From Marsupella aquatica (Eukaryota > Marchantiophyta), in assembly GCA_973895155.1 (NCBI GenBank), contig OZ316893.1, forward strand, positions 27,714,001 through 27,778,000: a DNA stretch of 64,000 nucleotides. Direction: 5' to 3'. Under the pieces are notes generated by a model, which worked only from the letters and a program-made list of their open reading frames with translations, was not told the origin of the DNA and searched no databases. Shown piece by piece: positions 12,381 to 24,121 of this stretch. Positions within the stretch are counted from its first letter, which is position 1. Each line of letters opens with the position of its first letter. Made by a program: the position numbers and the translations under genes.

Positions 12381-13974
12381 TCTACTTACATAATATGCAA
12401 TGCCGCCAAAAATTTATTTAGTCTGCTTACAAATTTGCAAAGGGAGGGGAAAAATTGGCAATTTTTAAAAATAATTTTGTGTACTCTTGGATTAATTGAC
12501 CAAGAGTGTCAAATAATATACAGTGTATATGAGATGATTATGTGAAGTCACCTAAAATGTGTCTTTTTCTTCAAGTATTAAAGTAGACACCTTTCCCATG
12601 TGGACACCAGTCATTGAGTTTGCACTCTTGTGGTGTTTAACACTTTTCCCTTTTTCTTCTTCCTTTTTTAGGGTTGCACTTGCTTTTCTTTTTCCTTGTT
12701 TGGTGTTTGTCCTCTTTGGGCCTCTTTTTCTTTTCTTCCCATTCATTGTACTTTATTTATTCCTGATATATAAATTTTGGTGGATGTTTATTATTATTGG
12801 AAGGAGAACCTTTTGAGGCATGACAAAGTTTTGGATTTTTGCATAGAGTATGAGTATGAGACTTTAGAAACTAGAAAATGGGTTAATTTTGCTTTTGTCT
12901 CCCTCTTTTCTCTTCTCTTTATTTAATTGTGCATTTTGTTTTGTTTATTTAATGGTGCCAAAGCCGTGCCAAAGGTGAGAAAAGGTGGGAGGGATTGAGT
13001 GGCAGGAAGTGAAGAAATAGGGCAAAGGGGGAGAGAAAATTAAAATGTTCCCCTCCTAATAGCACTGTGCAACAACATATTGACCTCACAAAGCCCTGGG
13101 GGCCATCAGTTCTCTTGCGCTCCCTGTCACCGTCCCACACCCTTGCTCTCCCATAGCTTTCACAACAATAACATGTTTTTCAAGAATAAAATAAAGATGC
13201 TAAAGTGAAGGCAACTGATTTTATATTTTCTGATTTATTTTATTTGTTGTACCTTTTGACAAACGGTCCCAAATTTTGTTATTCCATCTAAGCCTCCAAC
13301 TTACATTTTAAAAAACTTTTTAAAGAATGCTCCTTTAGTGAAGGTCAATAAGATTAAGCTCCCAACAATTGTCTCCATGTTTGCTTGACATGCATGCCCC
13401 TTCCATTAGTCTCACTTTTGCGCTAAATTTTTTTTTCCTTAGTCGGGAGCCCAACTCTTCACCCCCATTTGCATCTTATGTCCCCACTTTGTTCTGTCTT
13501 TTGTATCGTCAACAATAAAGATTTCTTGCCCAATTCTTGCTCGTGTACTCTCACTACCCATTTGCCTCAACATTTTTGTCTTGCTTCAATATCTTTACCT
13601 CACCTCAACATTTTGCCTTACCTTGACATGGCTGCAACAACTATATGGCAACAATGACACATAACATGCCTCAACATCTATCTCACAAAGTCTATGTGTT
13701 CTTGCTTCACCTTGACATCTTTGCCTTGCCCCAACCTTGGCCCCAACATCATTTTTTTTGCGTCAACATCTTTTCTTGCCTCAATGTCTTTGCCCTCCCT
13801 TGACATCTTTATTTGGGCTTGAGAACAATCATCTTTTCTCGCCTCAATATCTTTGCCTTTCCTTGACATCTTTTCTTTTCCTCAACACCGTTTTTTCACT
13901 TTCACATTGTTTCTCTCTTTCACATCTTTTGCTCACCTTGACATCTTCTGTGCAACGCACGTGTATTGGGCTAG
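12381..13974 (+). mobile_element. Helitron-like non-autonomous element, copy 1 (1,594 bp)
   Basis: It starts TCTACTTACATAATATGCAA preceded by A, and ends CTAG followed by T. This matches Helitron insertion between A and T with 5' TC and 3' CTRR. A small hairpin GTGC-AAC-GCAC lies 10 nt before the CTAG, as Helitron 3' ends require. The same termini and much of the interior recur in order at 44543-46784. Its last 480 bp are a pyrimidine-rich array of TTGACATCTTTT-type units. No Rep/helicase frame is present, so it would be non-autonomous. Hairpin and ends are seen directly; the class assignment is inferred. Confidence 0.65.
13480..13950 (+). repeat. Pyrimidine-rich degenerate satellite in Helitron-like copy 1
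   Basis: Irregular repetition of an 18-20 bp unit of the form CTTGACATCTTTGCCTCACC. The open frames across it on both strands (for example 13678-13869 on -, and 13737-13982 on +) are translations of the repeat and are not genes. Confidence 0.75.
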
Positions 13975-14150
13975 TACTGTAATGTACATTTGGAGACACC
14001 ACTCAAGAAAGAAAATATGATGCAAAATGCACACCAAAAAATATTGTGCCCAGTTCATTTTGACTGTATGGGTGTCTTCCACTCGCTCAATTCAGTACAT
14101 GAGATGCAAGATTATAAAGGAATATGTACTGTTTCATGGTTTTGTGGACA

Positions 14151-14420
14151 AAATATTGTAGGATTTGCACAATGCAAGGAAGCTAAACAATTGAATTGCA
14201 TAGTTGCAAGGGGAGGTATTCTAACTCCTTTTGTGCATAAAATATTCTACTACTTGTGCAATCCAAAGAAAATACTTCACAATTGTATTGCACAAATGGT
14301 CCAAATCAATTGCGTGGACCAAATATTCTAGTACTTGCCCAATGCAAAGAAAGCTAGTTCTTTAAATTGAATTTGAGCAAGTTCCAACTCATTTTGTGTA
14401 TCAACAAATATTCTACATCA
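14151..14420. repeat. Degenerate tandem repeat, period 81-89 bp
   Basis: AAATATTCTA(C/G)TACTTG-like starts recur at 14151, 14240, 14321 and 14406, each followed by a GCACAATGCAAAGAAAGCTA-like segment and an AACTCNTTTTGTGNAT segment. A weaker copy of the same motif appears near 15535. The 113-codon frame at 13990-14331 runs through it and has no other support. Confidence 0.7.
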
Positions 14421-16800
14421 GTCACCGCCATTAGTCTTATGTCACAAATACCGTTTCACTCAATTAGTGTTAGTAAGTCTAAATCAAGTGAAGACGTGTT
14501 ATACAAGAGAATAACAGTAATTCTGGATCTTTTGTAACTGTAAATAGTATTTGTGGTTTAACAATTATGAATATTTTTTCCCCATTAAAGAATAGTAATG
14601 TATTGATTTGCTGTGTTCATTTGTTTGATGAACATGAATTTTGATTGACTGGTCCATTTTGCAATGGGGATTCAGCAAATTTAGTTTTTCCAGGACCCTA
14701 AAGTTTTAATTTCAGACCCCACTAGAGGTCCCTTCCAAAATTTGAGACTCCACAGCACGCCACATCATCGAGATGCGCCGCAAACAGGTACGGATTGGTT
14801 TACAAAATAAAATTGCTTCAACATTCGTGTCTGTGGCATGATTTTGGTAAAATTGAGGACACCATGCCGTAAACCGTGATGTAAAACTGTTTTAAAAATA
14901 ACCATTTTATTTACCCTAGGTAACAGACTGTTCAATTAGTAGGAGGCCCACCTTCCGTTTTTTTTACCCTGAGTAACCGCTGCCCACCCGCATTTTGAAT
15001 TGTGTTTCAATTGAATAATAACTAAATCTCTCTCAGCAAGTTGATCTGATGACAAAGTAATCGTGACAATTTTCTCGACCTTCTGTTGCCACGAAGGAAG
15101 AAGTGGACATGATTCTATGTTGGATCACTCAGCACTCCTTTCCATGGCGTCATCATTGCAGTTCCTAACTCGGTGATGCCTCTCGCTACTGTTAGATTGT
15201 CCAACGCATGAGGCACGAGCGAACGAAAGAGAAACAAGCTTAGCAGGGTTCAGTAAGGGCCTTGTCTACGTGCAGATGGTGTTGAAGAGCCTAGGCATGA
15301 AAGAAGGACATAGTTATAAGAAGTGTCTGCAGATGATCAAGGGAGTCAATGTGGACGTTAATGGGAAGGGGGTCCACAAACTAATTTACTATCACAAATG
15401 ATGCTTTGCAGACACGGTGAATTAATCTTACCTAAACACTTTATTTATTATTAATCACATTCTATTTGATGCCCATGTAAATAGCGTCCCCTCCAAACTT
15501 AACATTGGTAACTAAGGCTGAATGGTTTAATAGTACTTGCGCAATGAAAAGATAGTCCCTTACAATGAATTGTGCAATTGGCATAGCACAGTCCCCAAGC
15601 ACTATGGTATAAAGGTTGGTCAAGCACACTAGCTTTTAAGTTTAGGGTCCACAGAAATGGATGTTTTGTAATATAGCCCACAAGCCCTATGCCCTATGGT
15701 GCAAGGAGGGCCAGCCCATAGGGAGTCTGGCCCGGGTATTTATGGGGTTATGGGACAACGGAAAACACATATGTGCTAGGGGTCCATATTTCCTCCATCA
15801 ATGGTCAGCGAAAATACCCAATCCAGCTAGGGATCTTTCTCGCACAATAGCTTTTTTGTAATGGGACTCAGGACCAAAAAAGAAGAGGTGGGAAGACCGG
15901 TCGATAAGACCAGTTATGTTTGGCCTATTCTGACTAAAGTCTTCAGTCAAATGGAAAAGTGTGGAGTCAACAAACTACGTGACATGACAGTGTCCATCGC
16001 TTGATTTCCGGTGGCAATAATTATGGAATCGCAGGCGTTCTTGACATCTGGGAATAGATCCGGAGCGAGATATCGATCAGCTCGCTATATATGCGGAGAA
16101 GGAATGCTGTCTGTCGAAGACTCTACTGTAGCTTTTATGAAAAGCTGGTTCCCTTTAGTCCCTGCAAAAGTCTGGATTAGTTACCTGCAATTGGCTTCAC
16201 GCATTGTCATGCTTGTGCAGTCATGTTTTCACCAATCATCTGCACTTAGGTAATATCCGTGGAGCACCTGCCAACAAGTCTTTGGGCAGGAGAAAATGGA
16301 AATTAAACCGTTACTTTATGTAACAAGAAAGAAGGATACAGCGACCACGGTCTGACCAAAACTGAGAAAACAAAGCAGACCAGAGAAACCGATTCCAGGA
16401 AATTCCAAGAAATTCGTTCATGCCGAGAAGACTTCGAAGGATCAAAAGAGAACAAATGCACTAAATGGGGTCAGCAAAGTACAACCAAAACCGGAAAAGT
16501 CTAAGAACCGCCAGAAAGCTAACAGACAACAGTACTGACCTTCGGTGCGGTAATCTGACAAATCAGCTGAGGATTGTTCATCCTGCCTGTGAATTCAACC
16601 CAGAGAATTCAACCCAGAGAAGTAGTTTGAGGGAGGATACAAGTGCGAACAGTTAGCAACCAAAACAATATAGAGGACACGGTGGTGGTTGGTTTTGTCG
16701 AGTGAGGTTTAGGTCGAAAGAAATGTTGCCGTGCGGTCAATGTGTTTGCAATACCCTCAGAACATAAATTGGGAACGGCAATGAATGCGGGGATCAAAAT
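14421..16800. other. Intergenic, no gene recognised
   Basis: AT-rich spacer. Short frames (15661-15861, 16011-16253, 16465-16656 on +) have no recognised domain and no splice context. A duplicated GAATTCAACCCAGAGA occurs at 16591-16620. Confidence 0.5.
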
Positions 16801-16801
16801 G

Positions 16802-17010
16802 TAATTTCTTGAGCTTATCACAGAGTTTAAGCATGTTTCGGAAGGAACGCAGACGCTACAAGATTGTTGACAGAAGCCTTTGGCGTGAAAATACCCTCAA
16901 ACCTGTAACTTCTTGAGTTTTTCACAAAGGTTGAGCATGTTTCGGAAGGAACCCAGACGCTACAACATTGTTGTCAGAAGCCTTTGCCCTAAAAATACCC
17001 TCAAACCTGC
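16802..17010. repeat. Tandem duplication, period 104 bp
   Basis: Two units share GCATGTTTCGGAAGGAAC (16831 and 16935), CAGACGCTACAA, ATTGTTG, CAGAAGCCTTTG, AAAATACCCTCAAACCTG and TTCTTGAG. Divergence is low. The 104-bp period is not a multiple of three. Confidence 0.88.
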
Positions 17011-18548
17011 AAACAGTAGCCTGCAAAGAGGTGAGGAGAAGGGAGTTTTGCAATTCTGTTTTAAATTTCTGGGTGTGGCTTCAAGGCGATATTGATCTCG
17101 TAATCATTTCTCGATAACACAACCGAATGACGATAATTTGCGTCTGTTACATCCAATCATGCATTTGCTGGAGCTTCTGTAAAATATGTAGAACAGATCA
17201 AGGTGAATTGACCTCGGCAGTTTCCTTGCTCTGCTCCGTGCCTACGAGTAGAGAATCTAAATTCAAGCCACACAAGCCCATCTTGCATGCGGAAAACGGA
17301 ACCAAATCACACCGAAAAACTGTTTGAAAACTTGTCACGAGCAGCTGTGGGATGTAGTGAATTTCATACTCCTTTCATTTTCAAAAAAACCTAGCAACAT
17401 TCACTAAACGGGATCGATTCACTGCAGAAACAGAAAATATGTAGACTATGAAGCTCCCACTCAGCTGGAGTACAAAGAGGCATCCGTCAAAACCATATTT
17501 ACATGCCATCCCACCAGTCAACTAGAGTAACTGGCTCAAATTCCCATACCGATTGTTCCCATTAAAAATTGTAAACAACTGATTGCAATCTGGTCCAGTA
17601 TTTTTTCCACTGGATGTTATTCTAAGACGGCGCTGAGGAATACAGAATTCCAGAACGGTGGGCCACACCAAGAACAGAGAACTATTATTCTTCCATCAGC
17701 AACAAAGAGCGACGCAGATGATTCCAAGGTATACACCGTCCATCTAAATGCGTCCAGCGCCGCAAGTGAGAGTGCCCCCACATATGAACAGAAGTCGATC
17801 GGGTCCAACCACACCGGCTGCCAGAAACATCGCCAATACCACCGTCACCACCAAGACGACCACGATCGAACAGTCTCTTGATCAACCTAAGCAAGATCCA
17901 CCTTTGTTACGCTCGAGCTAACCTTGGTCTGACCTGTGTTCCCTCTAGCCCAACGAAGGTCGGACTACAACTAAAGAGCTGTAGCTCCCGGTGAGCAAAT
18001 CAACCACGGCAGGAAAGAGCAGCAGGAATCAACCAGACCTCTGTAAACCTCAGTTGGTGATACACCAGAAGCAGAGCCGCAGGGTCAGATTTGTCATCCG
18101 TGCCTTGGTGGAAGAATGGGAATCTTCAAGCCCCAAGTGGACAGATTTCTGCGCCACGATGCAGACCATGAAAGAAACTCCCTTGCTTCCCTTCTAAGTC
18201 CTTCTAAGTCTAAGTTCGGAATTTGTTTTTGTGTACAATCATGTCATTATACATGCCGTCCGAAGCATCTTTACAGACGAGTTGTGCAGCATGGAGTCGT
18301 TGGAGCATTGTAAATGAGATGGATTTCGGAGAATAAGGGCAGGAGGAGGAGGCTGTTGAGGTTACGATAAGCCATGGAAAAAACTGTACGGTGAATGAAG
18401 CCTTGTATGCTTCTGTGTGGAATCTTGTTTGATGCCGCGATTCCACTCGGCTGTTGTCTGTTACTGATGAAGAAAAACCCAAAGCATGGAGACAGTATGA
18501 TGTTCAACTCGGGCCTATGGTAATCTCGGTCGAGGTTTATGGTAATCT
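17011..18548. other. Spacer 3' of the PRXL2-like gene
   Basis: No gene is recognised. Part of the 18300-18548 stretch is probably the 3' UTR of the minus-strand gene. Small minus-strand frames at 17617-17894 are Trp/Gly-rich and unsupported. A direct repeat AAGTCCTTCTAAGTC occurs at 18197-18213. Confidence 0.4.
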
Positions 18549-19766
18549 CTAAGAGCAGATCATATCGCATTCGGCCGCCGGCTCGGTCGATTCTTTGACC
18601 CCCGCTGGAACCGTGGCGGGATCGACGCCAGCGGCTGTCAGGATGGCCTCGTTCGAAACATGGTCACCAAAGTTCGTTTGCCTGTGGTCCAGCAATATTT
18701 CGCCTCCTTTGGCAAAAACGAATGTTGCTCCCAATTGCCTGCAACACCGAAAAATTGGAGCGGGCTCGTAATTGGCGGATGAGGTGGGCCTGTTAATTTA
18801 CAGAATATTTGGAAATGATGTGGACTCCTGAATTGTTGTGTTCCTTTCGGGACGATTTACACAAAACGCTCTTAATGTGATCCTTTTGTGGGACCAATTT
18901 CTATTGTTAGTTCTAAGTGGTAGAACAATGATACAAGATTACGAGAAAGCACTGAGCTTCCTTCATAAACAAGCTGACAGACCTGCCATCGCCTTTGTAG
19001 TTATGAGGCACCTCCTTGGTTTTCTTGAAGGCTGTACTGACGTCTTTGTTCAGAGCGATGTCCTTGAGAGCTGTGAAGATTGACACTGGCTTCACGTCCA
19101 GCGCCTTGAGAGCTTTTTTCCCGTTATCAACATATAGCTCACCCTTCCAAAAATTGCCCGCTTGGAAATCCTCCACACCGAACTTCTCCACTCCTGGATG
19201 GTGACAAATCATACATCGCTGTTACTCCAAAAAGCTAACTATCTTCATCACGAGCGAGCAATTCGTAGTGCTGCAGTGAAAAATTCAACGCAGCCTATGA
19301 CTGCGATTATACAGAACCAAGTACTTGACGCAACAGCATATGGAACAGCCACTGAATGAGTCCCAAAAGCCATACCTATGGCCACAACTCGAAAACCTTT
19401 AGCTTCAAGGGTTGGTACGATCTGCTCGAGTTCTAAGGCATGTCCTCTGCAGAGCTGACATCCAAACCTTCGGAGGAAATGAACCACGACGCCCTGCACT
19501 TGCCATGGAAACCATAGTTACCACCAAGAACATGCTAGACGATTGAACTGCAACTCCAGCCAGCTCAATGGAGTTACGATTGGAGAAAATACTCACTTAG
19601 CGACATGATGTTAATGTCGGACTGTAGGAGGGGTCCTGTTAGTTTGTGTTAGCGTGCTCACCTGATTCTCCCACAACGACTTAATCTGTATCGACTCGGC
19701 TTCAATGGGTCCTTGAACTTTCTCGATTTCGACGTCCCCAATCGTGTCGGCTACCGTCTTGCCCAT
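18549..19766 (-). CDS. PRXL2/FAM213-type peroxiredoxin-like protein (AhpC/TSA, thioredoxin fold), 207 residues
   Basis: Four minus-strand exons join in phase: 19766-19662, 19493-19376, 19193-18983 and 18738-18549, giving 624 nt from ATG to TAA/TAG-type stop. Donors are CAG|GTGAGC, ATAG|GTATGG and GCAG|GTCTGT; acceptors are AGTGCAG, ATCCAG and GTTGCAG. The order of blocks matches the PRXL2 family: an N-terminal strand ending SLWENQ; a VVVHFLRRFGCQLCRG segment with CxxC at residues 47-50; VVAIG then GVEKFGVEDFQAGNFWKGELYVD; and a late GATFVFAKGGEILLDH strand. The animal relative PRXL2B is a prostamide/prostaglandin F synthase-type reductase. In plants the substrate is unknown, so a thiol-redox role is inferred. 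No signal peptide is visible, which suggests a cytosolic protein. Length (207) suits the family (about 200). The C-terminus ends in Cys-containing AAECDMICS. Confidence 0.88.
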
Positions 19767-20626
19767 TGTCCCCAACGGTTACTGCACTAAACGTTCAACA
19801 TAATAAGAATTTGAGTCTCTCCAGTCCCAACACAAAGCAAACCTAAAGCGTAACTTATGATAGCGCCAAGCTCCGATCATGTCGTATCAGGGAGGTCAAA
19901 GCACAATCCACACTCCAACATTCATGAGTTTGTATCTCCCAGAGCGGGTTATATCTTGTTCTGGCATCAATTTCCGTCCCTGGAATGAACCAAGCTGTTT
20001 CTATCCATACCGGCGATATATTTCTCACAAGAAGAGTCCCAAACCGGAAATATTGCTTGTCCATTTTTGAAGTGAACTAACTTGTTTGCATGAACACAAT
20101 ATGGACTGAGCCTGCCATAAGTCGTCTCTACGATTGGATCATGTCCGACCAGAAGCACCCGACAGTGAACCGAGGACACAGAAAGCCAATGAAAGCAAGA
20201 GAAACTTCAACAGTGGACAGGGGAACAACAGAAAGTTCAAGCAAGAAAAATCCAACCAGCGTTGATCCCAAGTACACAAGTGCTAGAGGCTAACACCCAC
20301 CGCTACAGAGGCAAACGCGACAAGCAAGAAACATCCACGGGCAAAGGAGACCTTCCAGTGAATAATCGGTACATCGAAATCAGATTATGAAGATGGACAC
20401 CATCTTGAACGGGGTGAGCCGATCTAATGAAGGTGGAAAGGACCATATCAGAAAGTACCTCAGAGTAGAGCGATAATAAGGGAGAGTAACTGCTGTACTG
20501 GACACAGTTCTGTCAAATCTGAAAAAAACTTGGGGTACGCAGAGCGCAAAGAGCCCTTGCTGGGCCTTCTTCTCGATGGACAGGAGAGGAAAGGTATCGA
20601 AGTACAGTATCGGACACTACGCTGCC
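19767..20626. other. Upstream region of the PRXL2-like gene
   Basis: This probably contains the promoter and 5' UTR of the minus-strand gene starting at 19766. I see no confident TATA box and no other gene. Confidence 0.35.
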
Positions 20627-20848
20627 TCAACCGTTTAGATTGAATGCCACACTCCAAAGTTCCGTGGCATGGGAGTAGTATTCGACCCATATAAAGCACA
20701 ACAACGGTGTGTTGTCGACTACGGCAAGTGATTCGAAGTCTCTGCATGCTGGATCGTAAAAAAGTGCTTTGCGGGGGGAGTTGGATGTAGGCCCATTCTG
20801 GATCATTCGGTCTACGTATTCCTCCCACGTGGCCCGCAAGAATTCGTC
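20627..20848 (-). other. Exon-like open frame, unrecognised
   Basis: A minus-strand frame reads LDEFLRATWEEYVDRMIQ and later CFIWVEYYSHATELW, ending in TGA. Its composition is protein-like (aromatic, mixed charge). An in-frame TAA lies directly upstream at about 20863 without an AG acceptor, and there is no ATG before residue 12. It could be an orphan exon or a decayed gene fragment. An overlapping 122-codon frame in another phase looks like its shadow. No family was recognised. Confidence 0.3.
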
Positions 20849-20929
20849 GAGATTCAGTTACCGTAACCGGTTGACCAGATGTGGAATGCGACAGAGAGCC
20901 AGTTCTATACTTCTATGTCTACAGACTGT

Positions 20930-21009
20930 AGGTGCTTACACTTTCAAACCTAGGACCCAATAAAGCAGCAGGTGCTTACACTTCCAAAATTAGGACCCCA
21001 TAAAGCAGG
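20930..21009. repeat. Tandem duplication, period 40 bp
   Basis: Two adjacent copies begin AGGTGCTTACACTT (20930 and 20970) and contain TAGGACCC and ATAAAGCAG. The two copies differ at only a few positions. Confidence 0.9.
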
Positions 21010-22304
21010 GAACAATCCATTGATCACATGACCACACGCGGCACGATGGCCAGCGCTCTCATTGGCCCCAACAGAGCTTGCAAGGGACGCGCGTTGTACA
21101 ATTTGGTGCAATAAAGGCGGCACCAACTTTGGTACAGCTGCAACCCTCCACGCAGTACTCTACCATGATAAAAGCGCTGTAGAAGTCCCAAAATCGAATC
21201 CTTCAAGAACACCTTCCTGTGAAGGGCCGTGTCCTGTGAAGAAACCGGTAATAAAGCAAGTACTGTATATTTGATAGCGATATGATGTCGGTCCTACACA
21301 ATACTCTATGAAGCTCACCTGCTGTTCAGCTGTTGGCTTCTCCTGAATGCTTGTGTGCTCCCGGAAAGGGGATGGTGTTCTGTGCATACGACCAAATTGC
21401 CATAGTCTTCACTCTTCGTGGACCACAACCGTGACGAGCTACAGCATTATTTTGTTTAGCCGTTCTCAAAATGTGAACACCATGACTGTGGGGATGTGGC
21501 TGGAAACGTCCAATAAATGTCGTCAAGTATCTTCTCCTGATTTCCGAAATAGGCGGACCATGGCACGCAAACTGAAATTGGCAGATCTCAGTTGGAAGGT
21601 CTCTTCCCAGCGACCCTGGACGGGCCCACGCTTGGAAAGAAACCCCTCACGAGGCAGGAAAGTACTTGACCAGTCCCCTCCAGCATTTTGTGTACCACAA
21701 ACATGGATTTTGAACTTGTGTACCACAAACATGTCATTTATATAGCAAAAGCTGAATACTTTTACAATTCCCTTAGAATCTGTGAACTTACTTGAAGAAG
21801 GTACCTAGCTTAGGACTGTTTGGTTTAAACTTTGCTACAGGAAAGAAAAGTGGACAATTGTAGATTATAGTTTGTAAATATTATATTTGAGGATATAGGA
21901 TTGAGCGTCCAAACTTCCAAAAATTATTCAGTAAGTAGCCTGAATGTTAGAGATCACACCAAAGTTAGCACTTTCAGCTCAAAAACAATTCATTTAGTCA
22001 TCCAATGAAATGTTGGGGTTTATCCAAAATTAAGATTTTGTATGTTTTGTGGCGCCCCACGTGAGTCAAGTGTAGGTGCCCTGTGCAGCGGAGATAGACC
22101 TAACGAGAGCTACTGCAGAGATACTATATTTTTTGGATGACAGTCTACCGTCCAAAGGGTCTGATCAAGTCCTGAATCCATCTTTGTGGTCAATCAAATT
22201 CACAAGATTCTAGAGGGGCCTGGTTAAGTCCTTTCTTGCTCACGAGGCCCCAACTTTGAAAAAGGACTTTCTGGGCCCCCCTGCCCACTCCTACCTAAGT
22301 TTGC

Positions 22305-22735
22305 TAGAACATAAACCAAGACTCTATCATTAATCATGATTGACTAGACTTTGCCCGGACACTTAGACTCTACTACTAAACAGGCATGAATCCATTGGAA
22401 ATAAGTGTCGCCAAAACATAAGCCACGACTCCGTAAAGAAGAAGTATTTGGCAAAACATTAACCAAGACTATCAATATTGACTTTTAACCAAAGTACTAG
22501 GCTCTACAACACTTAGACTCTGTTACAAAGCAAACTTGACTCTGTTGGAAAGAAATGTTGTCAGAATATAAACCAAGACTCCACAAGGAAGAAGTTGATG
22601 ACACAAGTCAATCGGGCCGGAGGAGACGACAACAAGTGAAAGGTGCCAAAACATAAACCCGAAATCAATGACACAAAGTTGATCGGGCCGGAGCGGGTGA
22701 CAAAATGGTAGTCAGAGTCTTAGTTTATGTTTTGG
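22305..22735. repeat. Repeat cluster bounded by an inverted copy of its own motif
   Basis: The motif CAAAACATAAACCAAGACTC recurs with variation at about 22308, 22414, 22454, 22566 and 22649. Its reverse complement (GAGTCTTAGTTTATGTTTTG) closes the block at 22715-22734. This gives a tandem/foldback arrangement. GATCGGGCCGGAG is also repeated (about 22610 and 22680). It may be a degraded MITE cluster. From 21010 to 22304 I see no gene. Confidence 0.5.
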
Positions 22736-23429
22736 CAAACTCTGACAAGAGCAGGCAATTAACAGCCTCGGGGATTTGGGACGGGCAATGTACGGAGACC
22801 CAGGAAGATGGGGGAACATTAATGCTTGTAGATTTAATGCACAGTTCTAATGTCCCCTCCATTGCAGTGTACGCTGCACTATATTACCCACCTTCCTGTC
22901 AGGGCAGAGGGTACGCTGTGTTCTCCCCATGTGTTCTCTAATTGAAGGAATATGACCAAACTTTGCTTCTTTGTGTTGATTTTCACTTGGATTAAAAAGG
23001 GAAACATAAATGGAGCTCAAGAGTACTAGCTTTGTAGAGTATGGTGCAATAGTACATCAGAAGGTTTAATGGAGAATTGGTGACAATAGGGTGTACCGTG
23101 TTCGGTGCTCACCCTGACGAGCAGGGAAACAGGGAAAAGGGGCCCCAAGAAGTTTTTTTTCAAAGTTTAGGGTTTAGGGCATTAGGGGTCTCATGGGGGG
23201 TTTCTTTCACTGGAGGGCCCCATCAAGTCTTTTCCTCCTCTTTTTCACCTCTATCTAGATCATTCATGGGTGAATAAAAAATGGCATTCTGCACTTTTCA
23301 TGGAGCCCTGTGTCGGGGAGTCAAACCAGATGTAAACTCTTGTGGATTTACTGTATTTTCAGAACTTTAGAAAGCCCACCATCAGACAGGTCTGGTCAAG
23401 TCCTAATCCATCCCCTTTGGTGTCCTGCA

Positions 23430-23443
23430 GGGGGGGGGGGGGG
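23430..23443 (+). repeat. Homopolymer run G14
   Basis: Fourteen consecutive G, followed by CGGTT. Another G run at 33979-33995 is also followed by CGGTT. Flanking sequence 23380-23420 resembles 22150-22230 (TCTGRTCAAGTCCTRAATCCATC), so this may belong to a dispersed repeat. Confidence 0.9.
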
Positions 23444-23556
23444 CGGTTCAGTCCTTTGTACTATGTGTACTATTGGCTGTGTTTCTTCTTTATGGCAAGG
23501 TTAATATGGCAGAAAACAACATTGTGAGAAGAGCTGTCATGAGTGGAGCTCCTCCA

Positions 23557-23882
23557 TGTGGGGAGAAATCAGATCAGGAAAAACACTCCAAACATGCACG
23601 TGCTCAATAGTTACGTGGTTCGCCTCAAGGTTGGCTACGTCCACGGGAAGACCAAGCTTTATTAGCGGTTATGTGTGTACTCAAGCATCACCATAACTCT
23701 CATCTCTTCAAGCTCTCATCTCTTGCTATATCCCTGTGTTCTCTCTTGAGAACTCTCTTGTGTGTGTTCTCACACCACATACAAGTTGAAGAGATAAGGA
23801 TCAATCTCTTCAACTAGGGTTTACTCTAACCCTAGTTAACATCCTAACCATAGTTCAACCCAAGACTGAGTTAACCTCTACA
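23557..23882 (-). repeat. 3' LTR of the copia element (326 bp)
   Basis: Bounded TGTGGGG...CTCTACA. Compared with the 5' LTR it has C for T in GTTACGTGG, A for G in CATAACTC, and lacks one C in CTCTCTTGAG. An 11-bp perfect hairpin lies at 23785-23814 (GTTGAAGAGAT and its reverse complement). Confidence 0.97.
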
Positions 23883-23893
23883 AACTCCCCCTT
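23883..23893 (-). promoter_or_regulatory. Polypurine tract
   Basis: On the minus strand AAGGGGGAGTT abuts the 3' LTR. It is the plus-strand priming site. Confidence 0.75.
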
Positions 23894-24121
23894 GACTCAC
23901 GTCTTGGGAGGGTTCATAATATTGTCTTTTCCTTACAAGTTCCTCCGCGGGAAGTTCAAGACAGTAAGGCCAAAAGGCCCTTCCCCTAATGCAAGGGTTA
24001 ACTAGAACTAAGCCGTAGCCGATAAACCATCGGATGGAGTACTCATATAGAGACATTTTCTTGGTTAACTCTATTTACAATATTTGTAAATAATTACAAT
24101 GCCTTGAAAAACTATTGGAGT

